This document shows, one piece after another, positions 1-5,667 of a stretch of DNA of 38,112 nucleotides. Made by a program: the position numbers and the translations under genes. The stretch is taken from positions 1-38,112 of the IMG/VR virus record IMGVR_UViG_3300006030_000014; one strand, given 5' to 3'. The DNA is from a virus. The notes below the pieces were generated by a model. The model did not search any database. It was not told the origin of the DNA and was given only the letters and a program-made list of their open reading frames with translations. Numbering within the stretch: the stretch's first letter is position 1; each line of letters starts with the position of its first letter.

Positions 1-60
1 TGAGTACTCACTGACGGGGCCAGCTTTGCCCTAGACCCCACCAATCAATTTAAAAAAAAA
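1..60. repeat. 60-bp terminal direct repeat, left copy
   Basis: Bases 1-60 are identical to 38053-38112. This is the usual sign of a circular contig whose assembler left an overlap, or of a short terminal redundancy. Nothing in the segment codes for protein. It ends in a run of nine A. With the preceding base at 38052 it forms the 12-bp palindrome GTGAGTACTCAC. Confidence 0.95.
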
Positions 61-89
61 TTTGAGACTCGTTTTTGCGGCCATTTTTT

Positions 90-111
90 GGCTGGCAGAA
101 AAGCCTTTTTT
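90..111 (+). terminator. Possible weak intrinsic terminator, plus strand
   Basis: GGCT at 90-93 pairs with AGCC at 102-105 around an 8-base loop and is followed by TTTTTT at 106-111. The stem is only 4 bp, so it is weak. In the circular genome it would be the third terminator-like element met by plus-strand transcripts leaving the 35684-37767 operon. Confidence 0.3.
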
Positions 112-113
112 CG

Positions 114-323
114 TCAGGCCCGAGTCGTGGAATTTTTTTCTTTGCCGACCGTTTGGATTTCTTGGGCGTTTTCTTGAATTGTCAAAGAGCGTGGCGAAAG
201 TTGGTCTTCGCCTTTGTAGCCGTGTGCGTAAGCCGCTCGAGCCACCTGCAACGCTTTGGCTTTGGTAGGAAATGGGCCTTTACTTCCCCACATCCACCCG
301 GATTTGGTGTGTCGCAGCGGCAT
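114..323 (-). CDS. Small conserved phage protein, unknown function
   Basis: A 69-residue soluble basic protein. The N-terminal half (KSGWMWGSKGPF, then TKAKALQVARAAYAHGYK) has the form of a short conserved family I recall from phages of aquatic bacteria, usually near virion genes; no function is known to me. Its ATG follows the TAA of the upstream Dps-like gene with no gap, so the two are almost certainly co-transcribed leftward from the 723-830 region. The C-terminal part is polar and looks disordered. No clear terminator follows before the contig joint. Confidence 0.7.
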   Translation of the reverse strand: MPLRHTKSGWMWGSKGPFPTKAKALQVARAAYAHGYKGEDQLSPRSLTIQENAQEIQTVGKEKNSTTRA

Positions 324-722
324 TTATCTGAGGAACCGAAGTTTGTACAACGTGGTGTTCACAAGGTTGGCGATGTTGTCAACCTCGTTTTGAATCTCGC
401 TGTCTTTGGGAAAATCGGCTGCGGATCTGAAGTTTTTAATTTCGTCCGCCAAGTCAGACAAATAGTACAACGGATTATCCGCGGGCAAAAACTCCACAGA
501 TAAAGTGCCTATTTTTTTGGAAAACTTTCCTTGGTATTCCTCGACCAGCGAGTCCACGGCGTCGCTCATCTCATCGTAAAACTCGCCGAGTGCCATGTGT
601 TGGGAGAAGGAGTCTGTCTTCCAGTGCATCAGATGGGTCTGGCTGACCGAGTGCAAGAGCACGGACACAAGCTGATCAAAGCTCGACGGTCCTGCCTGCT
701 CAATGGATGCTTTGAATTTCAT
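324..722 (-). CDS. Dps/ferritin-like protein (DUF5856-like)
   Basis: A 132-residue protein. Residues 28-66 contain the pattern H30-x2-HW-x-T-x-S-x4-H42-x-AL-x2-FYD50-x6-D57-x3-E-x2-QG. This resembles the ferroxidase-centre helix pattern of Dps proteins (HW, then LH, then FYDE, then D-x3-E). Small phage proteins of this type have been grouped as DUF5856; that assignment is from memory. It is shorter than cellular Dps (about 160 residues), so it could be a truncated four-helix fold or a structural protein that reuses it. An AGGGAGG ribosome site lies just upstream of the ATG at 722. Iron binding is inferred only from the motif. Confidence 0.65.
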   Translation of the reverse strand: MKFKASIEQAGPSSFDQLVSVLLHSVSQTHLMHWKTDSFSQHMALGEFYDEMSDAVDSLVEEYQGKFSKKIGTLSVEFLPADNPLYYLSDLADEIKNFRSAADFPKDSEIQNEVDNIANLVNTTLYKLRFLR

Positions 723-738
723 GGTGCCTCCCTATTGC

Positions 739-767
739 ATCGTATCCGATTCTTCGCTACATTGCAA
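739..767 (-). promoter_or_regulatory. Putative sigma70 promoter for the 722-114 gene pair
   Basis: On the minus strand, TTGCAA (762-767) and TACGAT (739-744) are 17 bases apart, each matching four of six consensus positions. The inferred start near 732 leaves a very short leader before the AGGGAGG ribosome site, so the true start may lie further upstream. Confidence 0.3.
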
Positions 768-830
768 TCGTTTCAAGACGCATGGAGATTGGTCTTGACG
801 GGTTGATCAAACCTATCGGGATTACACCGG

Positions 831-1039
831 TTCAATCTCCAGTCGTGTTGAGTCAAGACGCATGGACACCGAGGCAAATTCAGTGCGAACGTCAGCGCAT
901 CTGATGAGGCTATAACCTGACGGATCAGTGTCCAGCCGTTTTGGATCAAGACGCATGGGGATTGGAAATCTACCCAAGCCGAGGCCGGTACGCAGCAATG
1001 CGGAATCAGTCCCCAGCCGTCTTGAGTCAAGACGCATGA
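831..1039. repeat. Array of three 35-bp palindrome-containing repeats
   Basis: Copies lie at 831-865, 924-958 and 1005-1039, with 58- and 46-base spacers. The shared core is TCA-x-T-x2-CCAG-C/T-CGT, then TTG, then TCAAGACGCATG. A fourth, partial copy (TCAAGACGCATGG) is at 773-785. In copy 3 the core is a perfect inverted repeat, CGTCTTGA-G-TCAAGACG (1018-1034). In copy 2 (937-953) the two changes from perfect pairing become U-G and G-U pairs in plus-strand RNA. Copy 1 has one mismatch. The array fills the otherwise gene-free stretch 723-1142 between divergent transcription units. Roles could be repressor sites, origin iterons or RNA hairpins. Confidence 0.8.
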
Positions 1040-1142
1040 TCATCAAGCAAAACGTCTTCTCCTCCTTTGGTGTCTTGCAAGCTAGCCGTAGGCCACATGG
1101 ATTGAGCAAGTGGGGTGGCTCCCGTGATGATCAGCCGTTTTG

Positions 1143-1217
1143 GCCCATAAAGCGTAGAAAGCGACGCGCCGGATTTGTAACCCGGAAAGCAAGGCGCAAG
1201 TCCTTGTGTGGGCACCA
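1143..1217 (+). tRNA. tRNA-Thr (anticodon UGU), CCA encoded
   Basis: I folded this by eye. The acceptor stem GCCCATA (1143-1149) pairs with TGTGGGC (1207-1213), with one G-U pair. The D stem GCGT/ACGC (1152-1155, 1164-1167) is perfect. The anticodon stem 1169-1173/1181-1185 has four of five pairs, with an A-C at the loop edge. The loop TTTGTAA carries TGT at 1176-1178. The T stem CAAGG/CCTTG (1190-1194, 1202-1206) is perfect, with loop CGCAAGT in place of the usual TTC start. Discriminator A1214 is followed by CCA 1215-1217. The four-base variable loop and the atypical D and T loops are slightly unusual, but all four stems form. Confidence 0.85.
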
Positions 1218-1286
1218 ATCAAGGGGCTCCACAAGCGTGGTGAGCATTCGGGCTTCGATTCCTCTGTAGTCAGCAATAGTCGGGGG

Positions 1287-1315
1287 TTGCGCCCCGAAGT
1301 CCCTTTCAGTACAAT
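1287..1315 (+). promoter_or_regulatory. Putative sigma70 promoter of the first early operon
   Basis: TTGCGC (1287-1292) and TACAAT (1310-1315) are 17 bases apart; the -10 matches five of six consensus positions. It lies between the tRNA and the first early gene. Its -35 overlaps a small hairpin, CGGGG/CCCCG (1281-1285, 1292-1296). The leader contains a second hairpin, GGCAGAG/CTCTGCC (1332-1338, 1347-1353), that could act in control. Confidence 0.45.
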
Positions 1316-1414
1316 TTGCGAAACCCGGCTAGGCAGAGAGTAGCTACTCTGCCGAAAAGCGTCCTCCGTCCCGCCTGCCGTTGGTTTCCTTTAGGACGGT
1401 GTTTAGGACGCGAG

Positions 1415-2161
1415 ATGCACTACTACCAGTTCCACATTGGTGATTACGTCACCCACACCAAGCACCTCACACTGCTGGAGGATTTGGCGTTCCGACGCCT
1501 GCTTGACCATTATTACCTCCACGAACAACCAATTCGCCAGCGAGAAATCGCTCGACAAATAGGAATGCGCGACCACGAGCAGGAAGTGCTTTCCGTGCTT
1601 GAGGAATTTTTTGTTAGCACTGAAGACGGCTACATCAATACTCGCGCCGACAGGGAAATCGAAGCTTTTAAGGCAAAGATTGAACAAGCGTCTAGAGCCG
1701 GTAAAGCTTCTGCTGAACGAAGGTCTAACGCTCGTTCAACGGACGTTCAACCAACCAATAACCATAAACCAATAACCAATAACCAAGAACCATTAATTAA
1801 AGAAGCTAAAGCTTCTTTGTCGGGAAGTTCCTTCCCTCCCTGCCCGCATCAGCAAATTTTGGATCTTTGGAAGAAAAACCTCCCGCACCTTGCACAGCCT
1901 CGAAGCTGGGAAGGGTCTCGCGTTGCAACGCTAAAGGCCAGATGGATTCAGGCTGGCAAGCCATCGTCCTACTCTGAAGGCGGCTATGCAACCGTGGAGG
2001 AAGGGCTTCAGTGGTGGGATTCGTTCTTCGATTACTTGGCCAAAGACACTCGATTGAGTCACGGGTTTGAGTCCAATGGAAGGATCTGGAGGCCCGATTT
2101 GCCATGGATCTTGAATGCGACCAATTTCCAAAAAATCATTGACGGGAAGTACAACAAATGA
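1415..2161 (+). CDS. DUF1376 (YdaU-like) replication-region protein
   Basis: A 248-residue protein opening with MHYYQFHIGDY and continuing through LEDLAFRRLLDHYYL, the hallmark of DUF1376/YdaU, a family found in the replication region of lambdoid and related phages. The N-terminal domain covers about residues 1-105 and resembles winged-helix replication proteins. A low-complexity Asn/Thr/Pro linker follows (about 112-130), then a C-terminal domain rich in Trp. An in-frame ATG 33 codons upstream would add sequence unlike the family, so I chose 1415, with AGGACG just upstream. The linker DNA holds the origin-like repeat cluster at 1754-1836. It is the first gene of the early operon and overlaps the next by ATGA. 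Confidence 0.85.
   Translation: MHYYQFHIGDYVTHTKHLTLLEDLAFRRLLDHYYLHEQPIRQREIARQIGMRDHEQEVLSVLEEFFVSTEDGYINTRADREIEAFKAKIEQASRAGKASAERRSNARSTDVQPTNNHKPITNNQEPLIKEAKASLSGSSFPPCPHQQILDLWKKNLPHLAQPRSWEGSRVATLKARWIQAGKPSSYSEGGYATVEEGLQWWDSFFDYLAKDTRLSHGFESNGRIWRPDLPWILNATNFQKIIDGKYNK
1754..1836. other. Candidate replication origin inside the DUF1376 gene
   Basis: Five tandem heptamers run from 1754 to 1788: ACCAATA, ACCATAA, ACCAATA, ACCAATA, ACCAAGA. They are followed by the AT-rich CATTAATTAAA. Next comes a perfect 9-bp inverted repeat, AAAGAAGCT/AGCTTCTTT (1799-1807, 1810-1818). After it is a second, GGGAAG/CTTCCC (1822-1827, 1831-1836). Iterons plus an AT-rich stretch within an initiator-like gene is the layout of lambda ori inside gene O. 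Origin function here is inference; a repetitive peptide linker could also explain the heptamers. Confidence 0.4.
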
Positions 2162-2388
2162 AAACTTTTAAGCGAGACGAGCGGATTGCTGACGAAGCAA
2201 ACAAGGAGGCCGCGGAGTACCGGGCTTTGATGTGCCAAGCGCAGGGCTGTCAAAACCGGTGGAGCGTGGACTTTGGCAATGGCCGGTGGTGTACTTGGCA
2301 CGACAGAAAACCCAAAGAGAACCGCGGCAAGCCAATGCCCGATCACATTCGCGCTTTGATGGAATCAGCGATCAAGAGGTTCCCATGA
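2158..2388 (+). CDS. Small zinc-finger-like protein
   Basis: A 76-residue polar protein with C26-x4-C31, then C45-x2-H48, a plausible single zinc site. It begins inside the stop of the DUF1376 gene (ATGA overlap) and ends inside the start of the next gene by the same arrangement, so it is translationally coupled on both sides. I do not recognise a family. Its position between a replication gene and the NinB/nuclease genes suggests nucleic-acid binding. Confidence 0.7.
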   Translation: MKTFKRDERIADEANKEAAEYRALMCQAQGCQNRWSVDFGNGRWCTWHDRKPKENRGKPMPDHIRALMESAIKRFP

Positions 2389-2630
2389 TCGGCTGCATGG
2401 GCGGGTGGTGTACCAAGCGCGACAAGTGCGCACATTACGACTGGCAACCTGTTTTTGTCGAAAGGCTTTGTGAAACTGATGAGTGCTATTTACCGAGAGT
2501 TTGTTATCAAGAATCCCGCAACGTGGGAATCGTTCATGGCTTTTGCCAAACAGAACGTGAAAGCCCTAGCCGAGGGTGGTCGGCCCCTTCGATTAATTGC
2601 GACATCGTCAGACTCCAAAAGGAATACTGA
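2385..2630 (+). CDS. Small Cys-rich phage protein (MGGWCTKRDKC type)
   Basis: An 81-residue reading frame starting MIGCMGGWCTKRDKCAHY, a pattern I recall from short Cys-rich proteins of proteobacterial phages; function unknown. Cysteines at residues 4, 9, 15, 29, 34 and 40 could bind metal. The ATG overlaps the previous stop (ATGA). The second half overlaps the NinB gene by 152 bases in another frame and looks like a shadow of it. The native protein may therefore have been shorter, with a lost stop, or NinB translation may be coupled through it. Confidence 0.6.
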   Translation: MIGCMGGWCTKRDKCAHYDWQPVFVERLCETDECYLPRVCYQESRNVGIVHGFCQTERESPSRGWSAPSINCDIVRLQKEY

Positions 2631-2898
2631 GCAAAATAAACGATATTGGGGATTTGTTCTTAAAACTGTCGCCGATCAAGCATGGGTTGAGGGCAAGCAA
2701 TATTCCCAAGACGTTTGGCATGAATACTTCGCTAGAAAGTTTGGGGTTTGCGAAGATATTACTTTGCCGGACGGCGAGGTTATAACTCGCAGAAAATCCA
2801 CCACGCAAATGACAGTTTCAGAGTTTGCTGAATATATGACTCAATGCGAGAGTTATGCGGCAACTAAACTAGGGGTTGAGTTTGTTTCCCAAGTTTAA
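2479..2898 (+). CDS. ninB: NinB-like recombination protein
   Basis: A 139-residue protein of the NinB (Orf) family: the ssDNA-binding mediator that in lambda stands in for RecFOR. The family features are the early basic segment, RNTEQNKRYWGFVLKTVADQ, a Trp-containing mid region, and a C-terminal helix with TTQMTVSEFAEYMTQCESYA. I take the ATG at 2479; an in-frame TTG at 2455 adds eight residues but has no better ribosome site. It belongs with the ERF annealase, exonuclease and SSB downstream. Confidence 0.8.
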   Translation: MSAIYREFVIKNPATWESFMAFAKQNVKALAEGGRPLRLIATSSDSKRNTEQNKRYWGFVLKTVADQAWVEGKQYSQDVWHEYFARKFGVCEDITLPDGEVITRRKSTTQMTVSEFAEYMTQCESYAATKLGVEFVSQV

Positions 2899-3184
2899 AT
2901 ATTTTCGAGACGCTCGAATTCTCAAAGTCTGTCGAGAGATGCCTTGCATGAATTGCGGGACTCGAGATGGCACGGTGGTGGCCGCGCATTCGAATCAATC
3001 GAAACATGGCAAGGGCCGCGGGATCAAGGCCAGCGATCAGTACGTTGCGGCGCTTTGTTATGCCTGCCACACTTGGCTGGACCAAGGATCGGCCAGCCGG
3101 GAGGCTAAAGTGGCGATGTGGGATGAGGCGCACCGACTGACCCGCATGATTTTGGAGGCTGACGGACTATGGCCTCGAACTTAG
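2882..3184 (+). CDS. DUF1364 (YbcO-like) putative HNH-type nuclease
   Basis: A 100-residue protein of the DUF1364 type, which includes YbcO of E. coli prophage DLP12. It shows PCMNCG, then AAHSNQ-x3-GKG-x-GIKA-x-D, then LCYACHTWLDQG: two CxxC metal knuckles around an AH and a CH, typical of a beta-beta-alpha-metal nuclease fold. I prefer the TTG at 2882 (AGGGG six bases upstream, MFPKFKYFRDARIL matching the expected N-terminus) over the TTG at 2876. It overlaps the NinB stop by 17 bases. Likely role: cutting branched DNA during recombination or packaging. Confidence 0.8.
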   Translation: MFPKFKYFRDARILKVCREMPCMNCGTRDGTVVAAHSNQSKHGKGRGIKASDQYVAALCYACHTWLDQGSASREAKVAMWDEAHRLTRMILEADGLWPRT

Positions 3185-3516
3185 AAGAACTTTTGTGTTT
3201 TCAACTGAAGGCTCTAGGGCTTTCGTTTGTGCGGGAACATAGGGTGGTGCCAACCCGTCGCTTTCGTTTCGATGTAGCCTTTCCTGATGCCCTTCTTGCG
3301 GTCGAAATTCAAGGAGGGACATGGATCAATGGCGGGCATTCGCGTGGCAAGGGCATTGAACGCGATTGCGAGAAGGCCGCGGAGGCCATGATCTTGGGAT
3401 GGCGAGTCCTTCATGTGACCACCGATCAAGTGCGTACCGGACAGGCGTTGCAGTGGATCCAAAAGCTCTTGGATCCCACACTGTCTATTGGGGAAAGTCC
3501 CTATAGGAATCGCTAG
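3169..3516 (+). CDS. PD-(D/E)XK endonuclease-like protein (DUF559/VRR-like)
   Basis: A 115-residue protein with RRFRFD35VAFPDALLAVE46IQGGTW, then GGHSRGKGIERDCEK. This is the core of small phage nucleases of the PD-(D/E)XK superfamily, with an E-x-Q in place of E-x-K at the third catalytic position. The motif GGTW-x3-GHSRGKG is typical of the phage branch, often proposed to resolve branched DNA. GGAGG lies ten bases before the ATG, within the DUF1364 gene, which it overlaps by 16 bases. Two adjacent nucleases in a recombination block suggest junction processing. Confidence 0.75.
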   Translation: MASNLEELLCFQLKALGLSFVREHRVVPTRRFRFDVAFPDALLAVEIQGGTWINGGHSRGKGIERDCEKAAEAMILGWRVLHVTTDQVRTGQALQWIQKLLDPTLSIGESPYRNR

Positions 3517-3555
3517 CCCTAGTCGCACAATGAGGGCTCAACAACTGGAGTACCT

Positions 3556-3660
3556 ATGTGGCCTTTCCCTCCGACTCTTCCCCCTCTCGACTTCCCACCC
3601 GCGGTTAAGCCTGTCAGGCAGCGCCGTCAACCCATCCCTTTCAAGGAGGCTCCCTTTTGA
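3556..3660 (+). CDS. Proline-rich micro-protein, unknown
   Basis: A 34-codon frame, nine of its residues proline, ending KEAPF. GGAG lies five bases before the ATG, and its stop overlaps the TTG start of the next gene. Codons are in the phase expected of the operon, but the protein is too short to assign. It could be only a coupling leader for 3657-3818. Confidence 0.4.
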   Translation: MWPFPPTLPPLDFPPAVKPVRQRRQPIPFKEAPF

Positions 3661-3818
3661 ATGCTGATCAAATCCTAGAGCAAATCGACCATATTGCCGA
3701 ACGGTTTTTCGATGAAAAAGAAATACTGGAACGCGCAGAATATAAAGTCCTTTTGCTTTCTTCCAAAATCCGAGAACTGGTTGCTCTTTTGAATTCATAC
3801 AAACTGGAAAGACTATGA
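3657..3818 (+). CDS. Small helical protein, unknown (TTG start)
   Basis: A 53-residue frame beginning TTG, with a full AAGGAGG ribosome site (3643-3649) seven bases upstream. The product is charged and helical throughout (NADQILEQIDHIAERFFDEK at the start) and looks like a short coiled coil. It ends in an ATGA overlap with the ERF gene. Upstream and downstream coupling plus the strong ribosome site make it a real gene. Confidence 0.65.
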   Translation: MNADQILEQIDHIAERFFDEKEILERAEYKVLLLSSKIRELVALLNSYKLERL

Positions 3819-4363
3819 ATATATATCACAAGATAAATATAGCGCGTCGAAAGTTTCATCAATTGAAACTTAAAAAGACAGGCAATAATACATTTGCTAA
3901 ATATATGTATTGGGAATTGGCAGACTTTTTAGTTCCAGCTCTTGATATATTTAATGAAGTGGGATTATGTGGAATTGTGACGTTTAATCATGATTTTGCC
4001 GTTTTAGAAATCCATGATATTGACGATCTCAGCATCAAATTGGTTATCAGCTCTCCAATGGGTTCGGCGCAGCTCAAAGGCTGTCACGAAGTACAGAACA
4101 TTGGCGCAGTTGAAACCTATCAAAGACGCTACCTTTGGATGGCCGCGCTTGAGTTGGTCGAGCATGATGCAGTAGAGCAAGACCTTCGGCCCGATATAGA
4201 CGCTTTTGAGGCCGAGTGGCTACCCAAGCTCAGAGACGCCTCTTTGAACGGCATGGAGGCCCTGCAAGCGGCTTTTAAGGCCATCCCAAACGGGGACGCC
4301 AAAAGCAAGCTATGGGCGACGCACTCTAAATCTCTGAAGGAGGCCGCAAATGGAGCAGCGTAG
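3815..4363 (+). CDS. erf: ERF-family single-strand annealing protein
   Basis: A 182-residue protein matching the ERF family of P22-type annealases. It has a core of KYMYWELADFLVPAL, then a beta-rich middle, then IGAVETYQRRYLWMAALEL, corresponding to the conserved GS-x2-TY-x-RRY segment. ERF proteins form rings that anneal ssDNA and usually work with a 5-prime exonuclease and SSB, which are the next two genes here. The early part (residues 1-45) is more AT-rich than its neighbours, hinting at mosaic exchange. It starts by ATGA overlap and ends 14 bases inside the exonuclease gene. Confidence 0.85.
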   Translation: MNIYHKINIARRKFHQLKLKKTGNNTFAKYMYWELADFLVPALDIFNEVGLCGIVTFNHDFAVLEIHDIDDLSIKLVISSPMGSAQLKGCHEVQNIGAVETYQRRYLWMAALELVEHDAVEQDLRPDIDAFEAEWLPKLRDASLNGMEALQAAFKAIPNGDAKSKLWATHSKSLKEAANGAA

Positions 4364-4949
4364 TCCAGAATGGTTTGCCGCCCGTCTTGGGAAAGTCACG
4401 GCCTCTCGAATCGCCGACATCATGGCGACCACCAAAAGCGGCCCCGCGGCCAGCCGGGAGAACTATGCGGTTGAGCTGGCCCTTCAGAGGTTGACCGGCG
4501 TGCTCGAGGAGTCCTACACCAATGCAGCTATGCAATGGGGCGTGGACAAAGAACCCGAAGCCAGAGCTGCATATGAGTCCGTGGAAGAAGTTTTTGTGAC
4601 CGAGGTGGGGCTAATTGACCACCCAACGATTCCAATGTCCGCAGCCTCTCCTGATGGGCTTGTCGGGGATTTTGGTCTGATCGAAATCAAATGCCCCAAA
4701 AGCGCGACTCACCTAGCCACGCTTCGCTCTGGCAAGCCGGATATGAAGTACGTCTATCAGATGCAATGGCAGATGGCCTGCACGGGTCGTTCATGGTGCG
4801 ATTTTGTGTCCTATGACCCAAGGTTCCCAGAAAAGCATCGTTTATTTATGGCTCGAGTCCTTAGAGATGAAAAGATGATTGGGGAGTTGGAATCCCAAGT
4901 TCTTAAGTTCCAACAAGAAGTTGAAGAAATTGTGAAGGATCTGAAATGA
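4350..4949 (+). CDS. YqaJ/lambda-type recombination exonuclease
   Basis: A 199-residue protein of the YqaJ viral recombinase fold. The N-terminus EQRSPEWFAARLGKVTASR is diagnostic, followed by the catalytic PD-(D/E)XK signature SPD102G, then E112IK114, and a C-terminal YQMQWQMACTG segment. Lambda exonuclease is about 226 residues, so the length fits. It would resect 5-prime ends to give ssDNA for the ERF partner encoded just upstream. AGGAGG precedes the ATG. It ends by ATGA overlap with ssb. Confidence 0.9.
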   Translation: MEQRSPEWFAARLGKVTASRIADIMATTKSGPAASRENYAVELALQRLTGVLEESYTNAAMQWGVDKEPEARAAYESVEEVFVTEVGLIDHPTIPMSAASPDGLVGDFGLIEIKCPKSATHLATLRSGKPDMKYVYQMQWQMACTGRSWCDFVSYDPRFPEKHRLFMARVLRDEKMIGELESQVLKFQQEVEEIVKDLK

Positions 4950-5281
4950 AATTAATTGGTATTGGACGCCTTGGCCGTGACATTGAAGTGCGGTACTTGG
5001 CAAGCGGAACCGCGGTTGCAAACCTGTCAGTGGCTTGGAACTGGGGCAAGAAGGGTGATGACGGCAAGCGGCCTACACAGTGGCTTGACGCTCATTTTTA
5101 CGGGCCTTTGGTAGAAAAGCTTCAGCCGCATCTCAAAAAGGGCGTGGAAGTCTTTATTGACTGCCGTGATGTGCGGATTGAGACCTTTGAGAAAAAAGAT
5201 GGAATGGGGACAAAGTTGTCCGCGGCCATTCAAGACATTCAATTGATTGGATCATCAAAGAAAGACGAGGTGCCATTTTGA
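4946..5281 (+). CDS. ssb: Single-stranded DNA-binding protein
   Basis: A 111-residue SSB with the OB-fold pattern GRLGRDIEVRYLASG-x4-NLSVAWN, then WLDAHFYG-x-LVEKLQPHLKKG. It ends in DEVPF, a short version of the acidic-Pro-Phe tip by which SSBs recruit partner proteins. It lacks the long flexible linker of cellular SSB, as is usual in phages. It is coupled to the exonuclease gene and completes the ERF-exonuclease-SSB set. The next gene starts within its stop codon. Confidence 0.9.
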   Translation: MKLIGIGRLGRDIEVRYLASGTAVANLSVAWNWGKKGDDGKRPTQWLDAHFYGPLVEKLQPHLKKGVEVFIDCRDVRIETFEKKDGMGTKLSAAIQDIQLIGSSKKDEVPF

Positions 5282-5439
5282 AGAATATCAAGACGCCACG
5301 CACGTTGGCCGAATGCTCGTTTGAGGTCGGCTATTCACAAGCTTATCTTGAAAAACGTTCTCTCGCGGCTTACAGGTTCCTGCAAATCCTTGTGGTGGCC
5401 TGCTGCCTTTTCTTTGTCTACATCCTTACGAAAGTCTGA
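5278..5439 (+). CDS. Small single-pass membrane protein (TTG start)
   Basis: A 53-residue protein starting at a TTG that overlaps the ssb stop, with GAGG seven bases upstream. The first 32 residues are soluble and charged. The end, FLQILVVACCLFFVYIL then TKV, is a clear transmembrane helix. The orientation would leave most of it in the cytoplasm. The family is not recognised; membrane micro-proteins in this position could act in host takeover. Confidence 0.6.
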   Translation: MKNIKTPRTLAECSFEVGYSQAYLEKRSLAAYRFLQILVVACCLFFVYILTKV

Positions 5440-5442
5440 GAA

Positions 5443-5667
5443 ATGAAAAAGATACAACAAATCAAGAAACTCTCAAAGCAGGGCATGAAGCCACGCGAAA
5501 TTGCTTCTTTGCTTGGGACCACTCGGCAGTACGTCTATACGGTCCGTTCTGAAATGAAAAAGAAAGCGGCCAAGATGAAGCCGGTCAAGGTCGTGGAATT
5601 AAGCTTTTTTGACAAACTTAAATTGAAGGTCGCATCATGGATCAAGCCCACTTCGATCACCCGTTGA
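5443..5667 (+). CDS. Small helix-turn-helix protein
   Basis: A 74-residue basic protein. Residues 4-35 form a helix-turn-helix of resolvase/Trp-repressor type (IKKLSKQGMKPREIASLLG then TTRQYVYTVR). The rest is Lys-rich, so it should bind nucleic acid. It is the only clear DNA-binding regulator candidate in the window. It could be an early-gene regulator, or a recombination accessory given its position after ssb. It begins three bases after the stop of the membrane micro-protein. Confidence 0.7.
   Translation: MKKIQQIKKLSKQGMKPREIASLLGTTRQYVYTVRSEMKKKAAKMKPVKVVELSFFDKLKLKVASWIKPTSITR

Noticed and set aside
901-928. Hammerhead ribozyme (CTGATGAG core with CTGAT/ATCAG stem)
   Set aside because: No GAAA core half follows within range, so the catalytic core is incomplete.
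831-1039. CRISPR array
   Set aside because: Only three full repeats, spacers of unequal length (46 and 58 bases) and repeats that vary among themselves; no cas genes in the window.
822-1109. 95-codon minus-strand frame with repeated MRLD-x2-RL peptides
   Set aside because: The peptide repeat is a translation of the DNA repeats; there is no ribosome site and no family likeness.
1220-1266. Second tRNA (GGGCTTCGATTCC resembles a T arm)
   Set aside because: The flanking bases do not form the T stem, and no acceptor or anticodon stem fits in the available length.
928-1269. 113-codon plus frame across the repeats and tRNA
   Set aside because: Runs through the tRNA gene and the DNA repeats; no family likeness.
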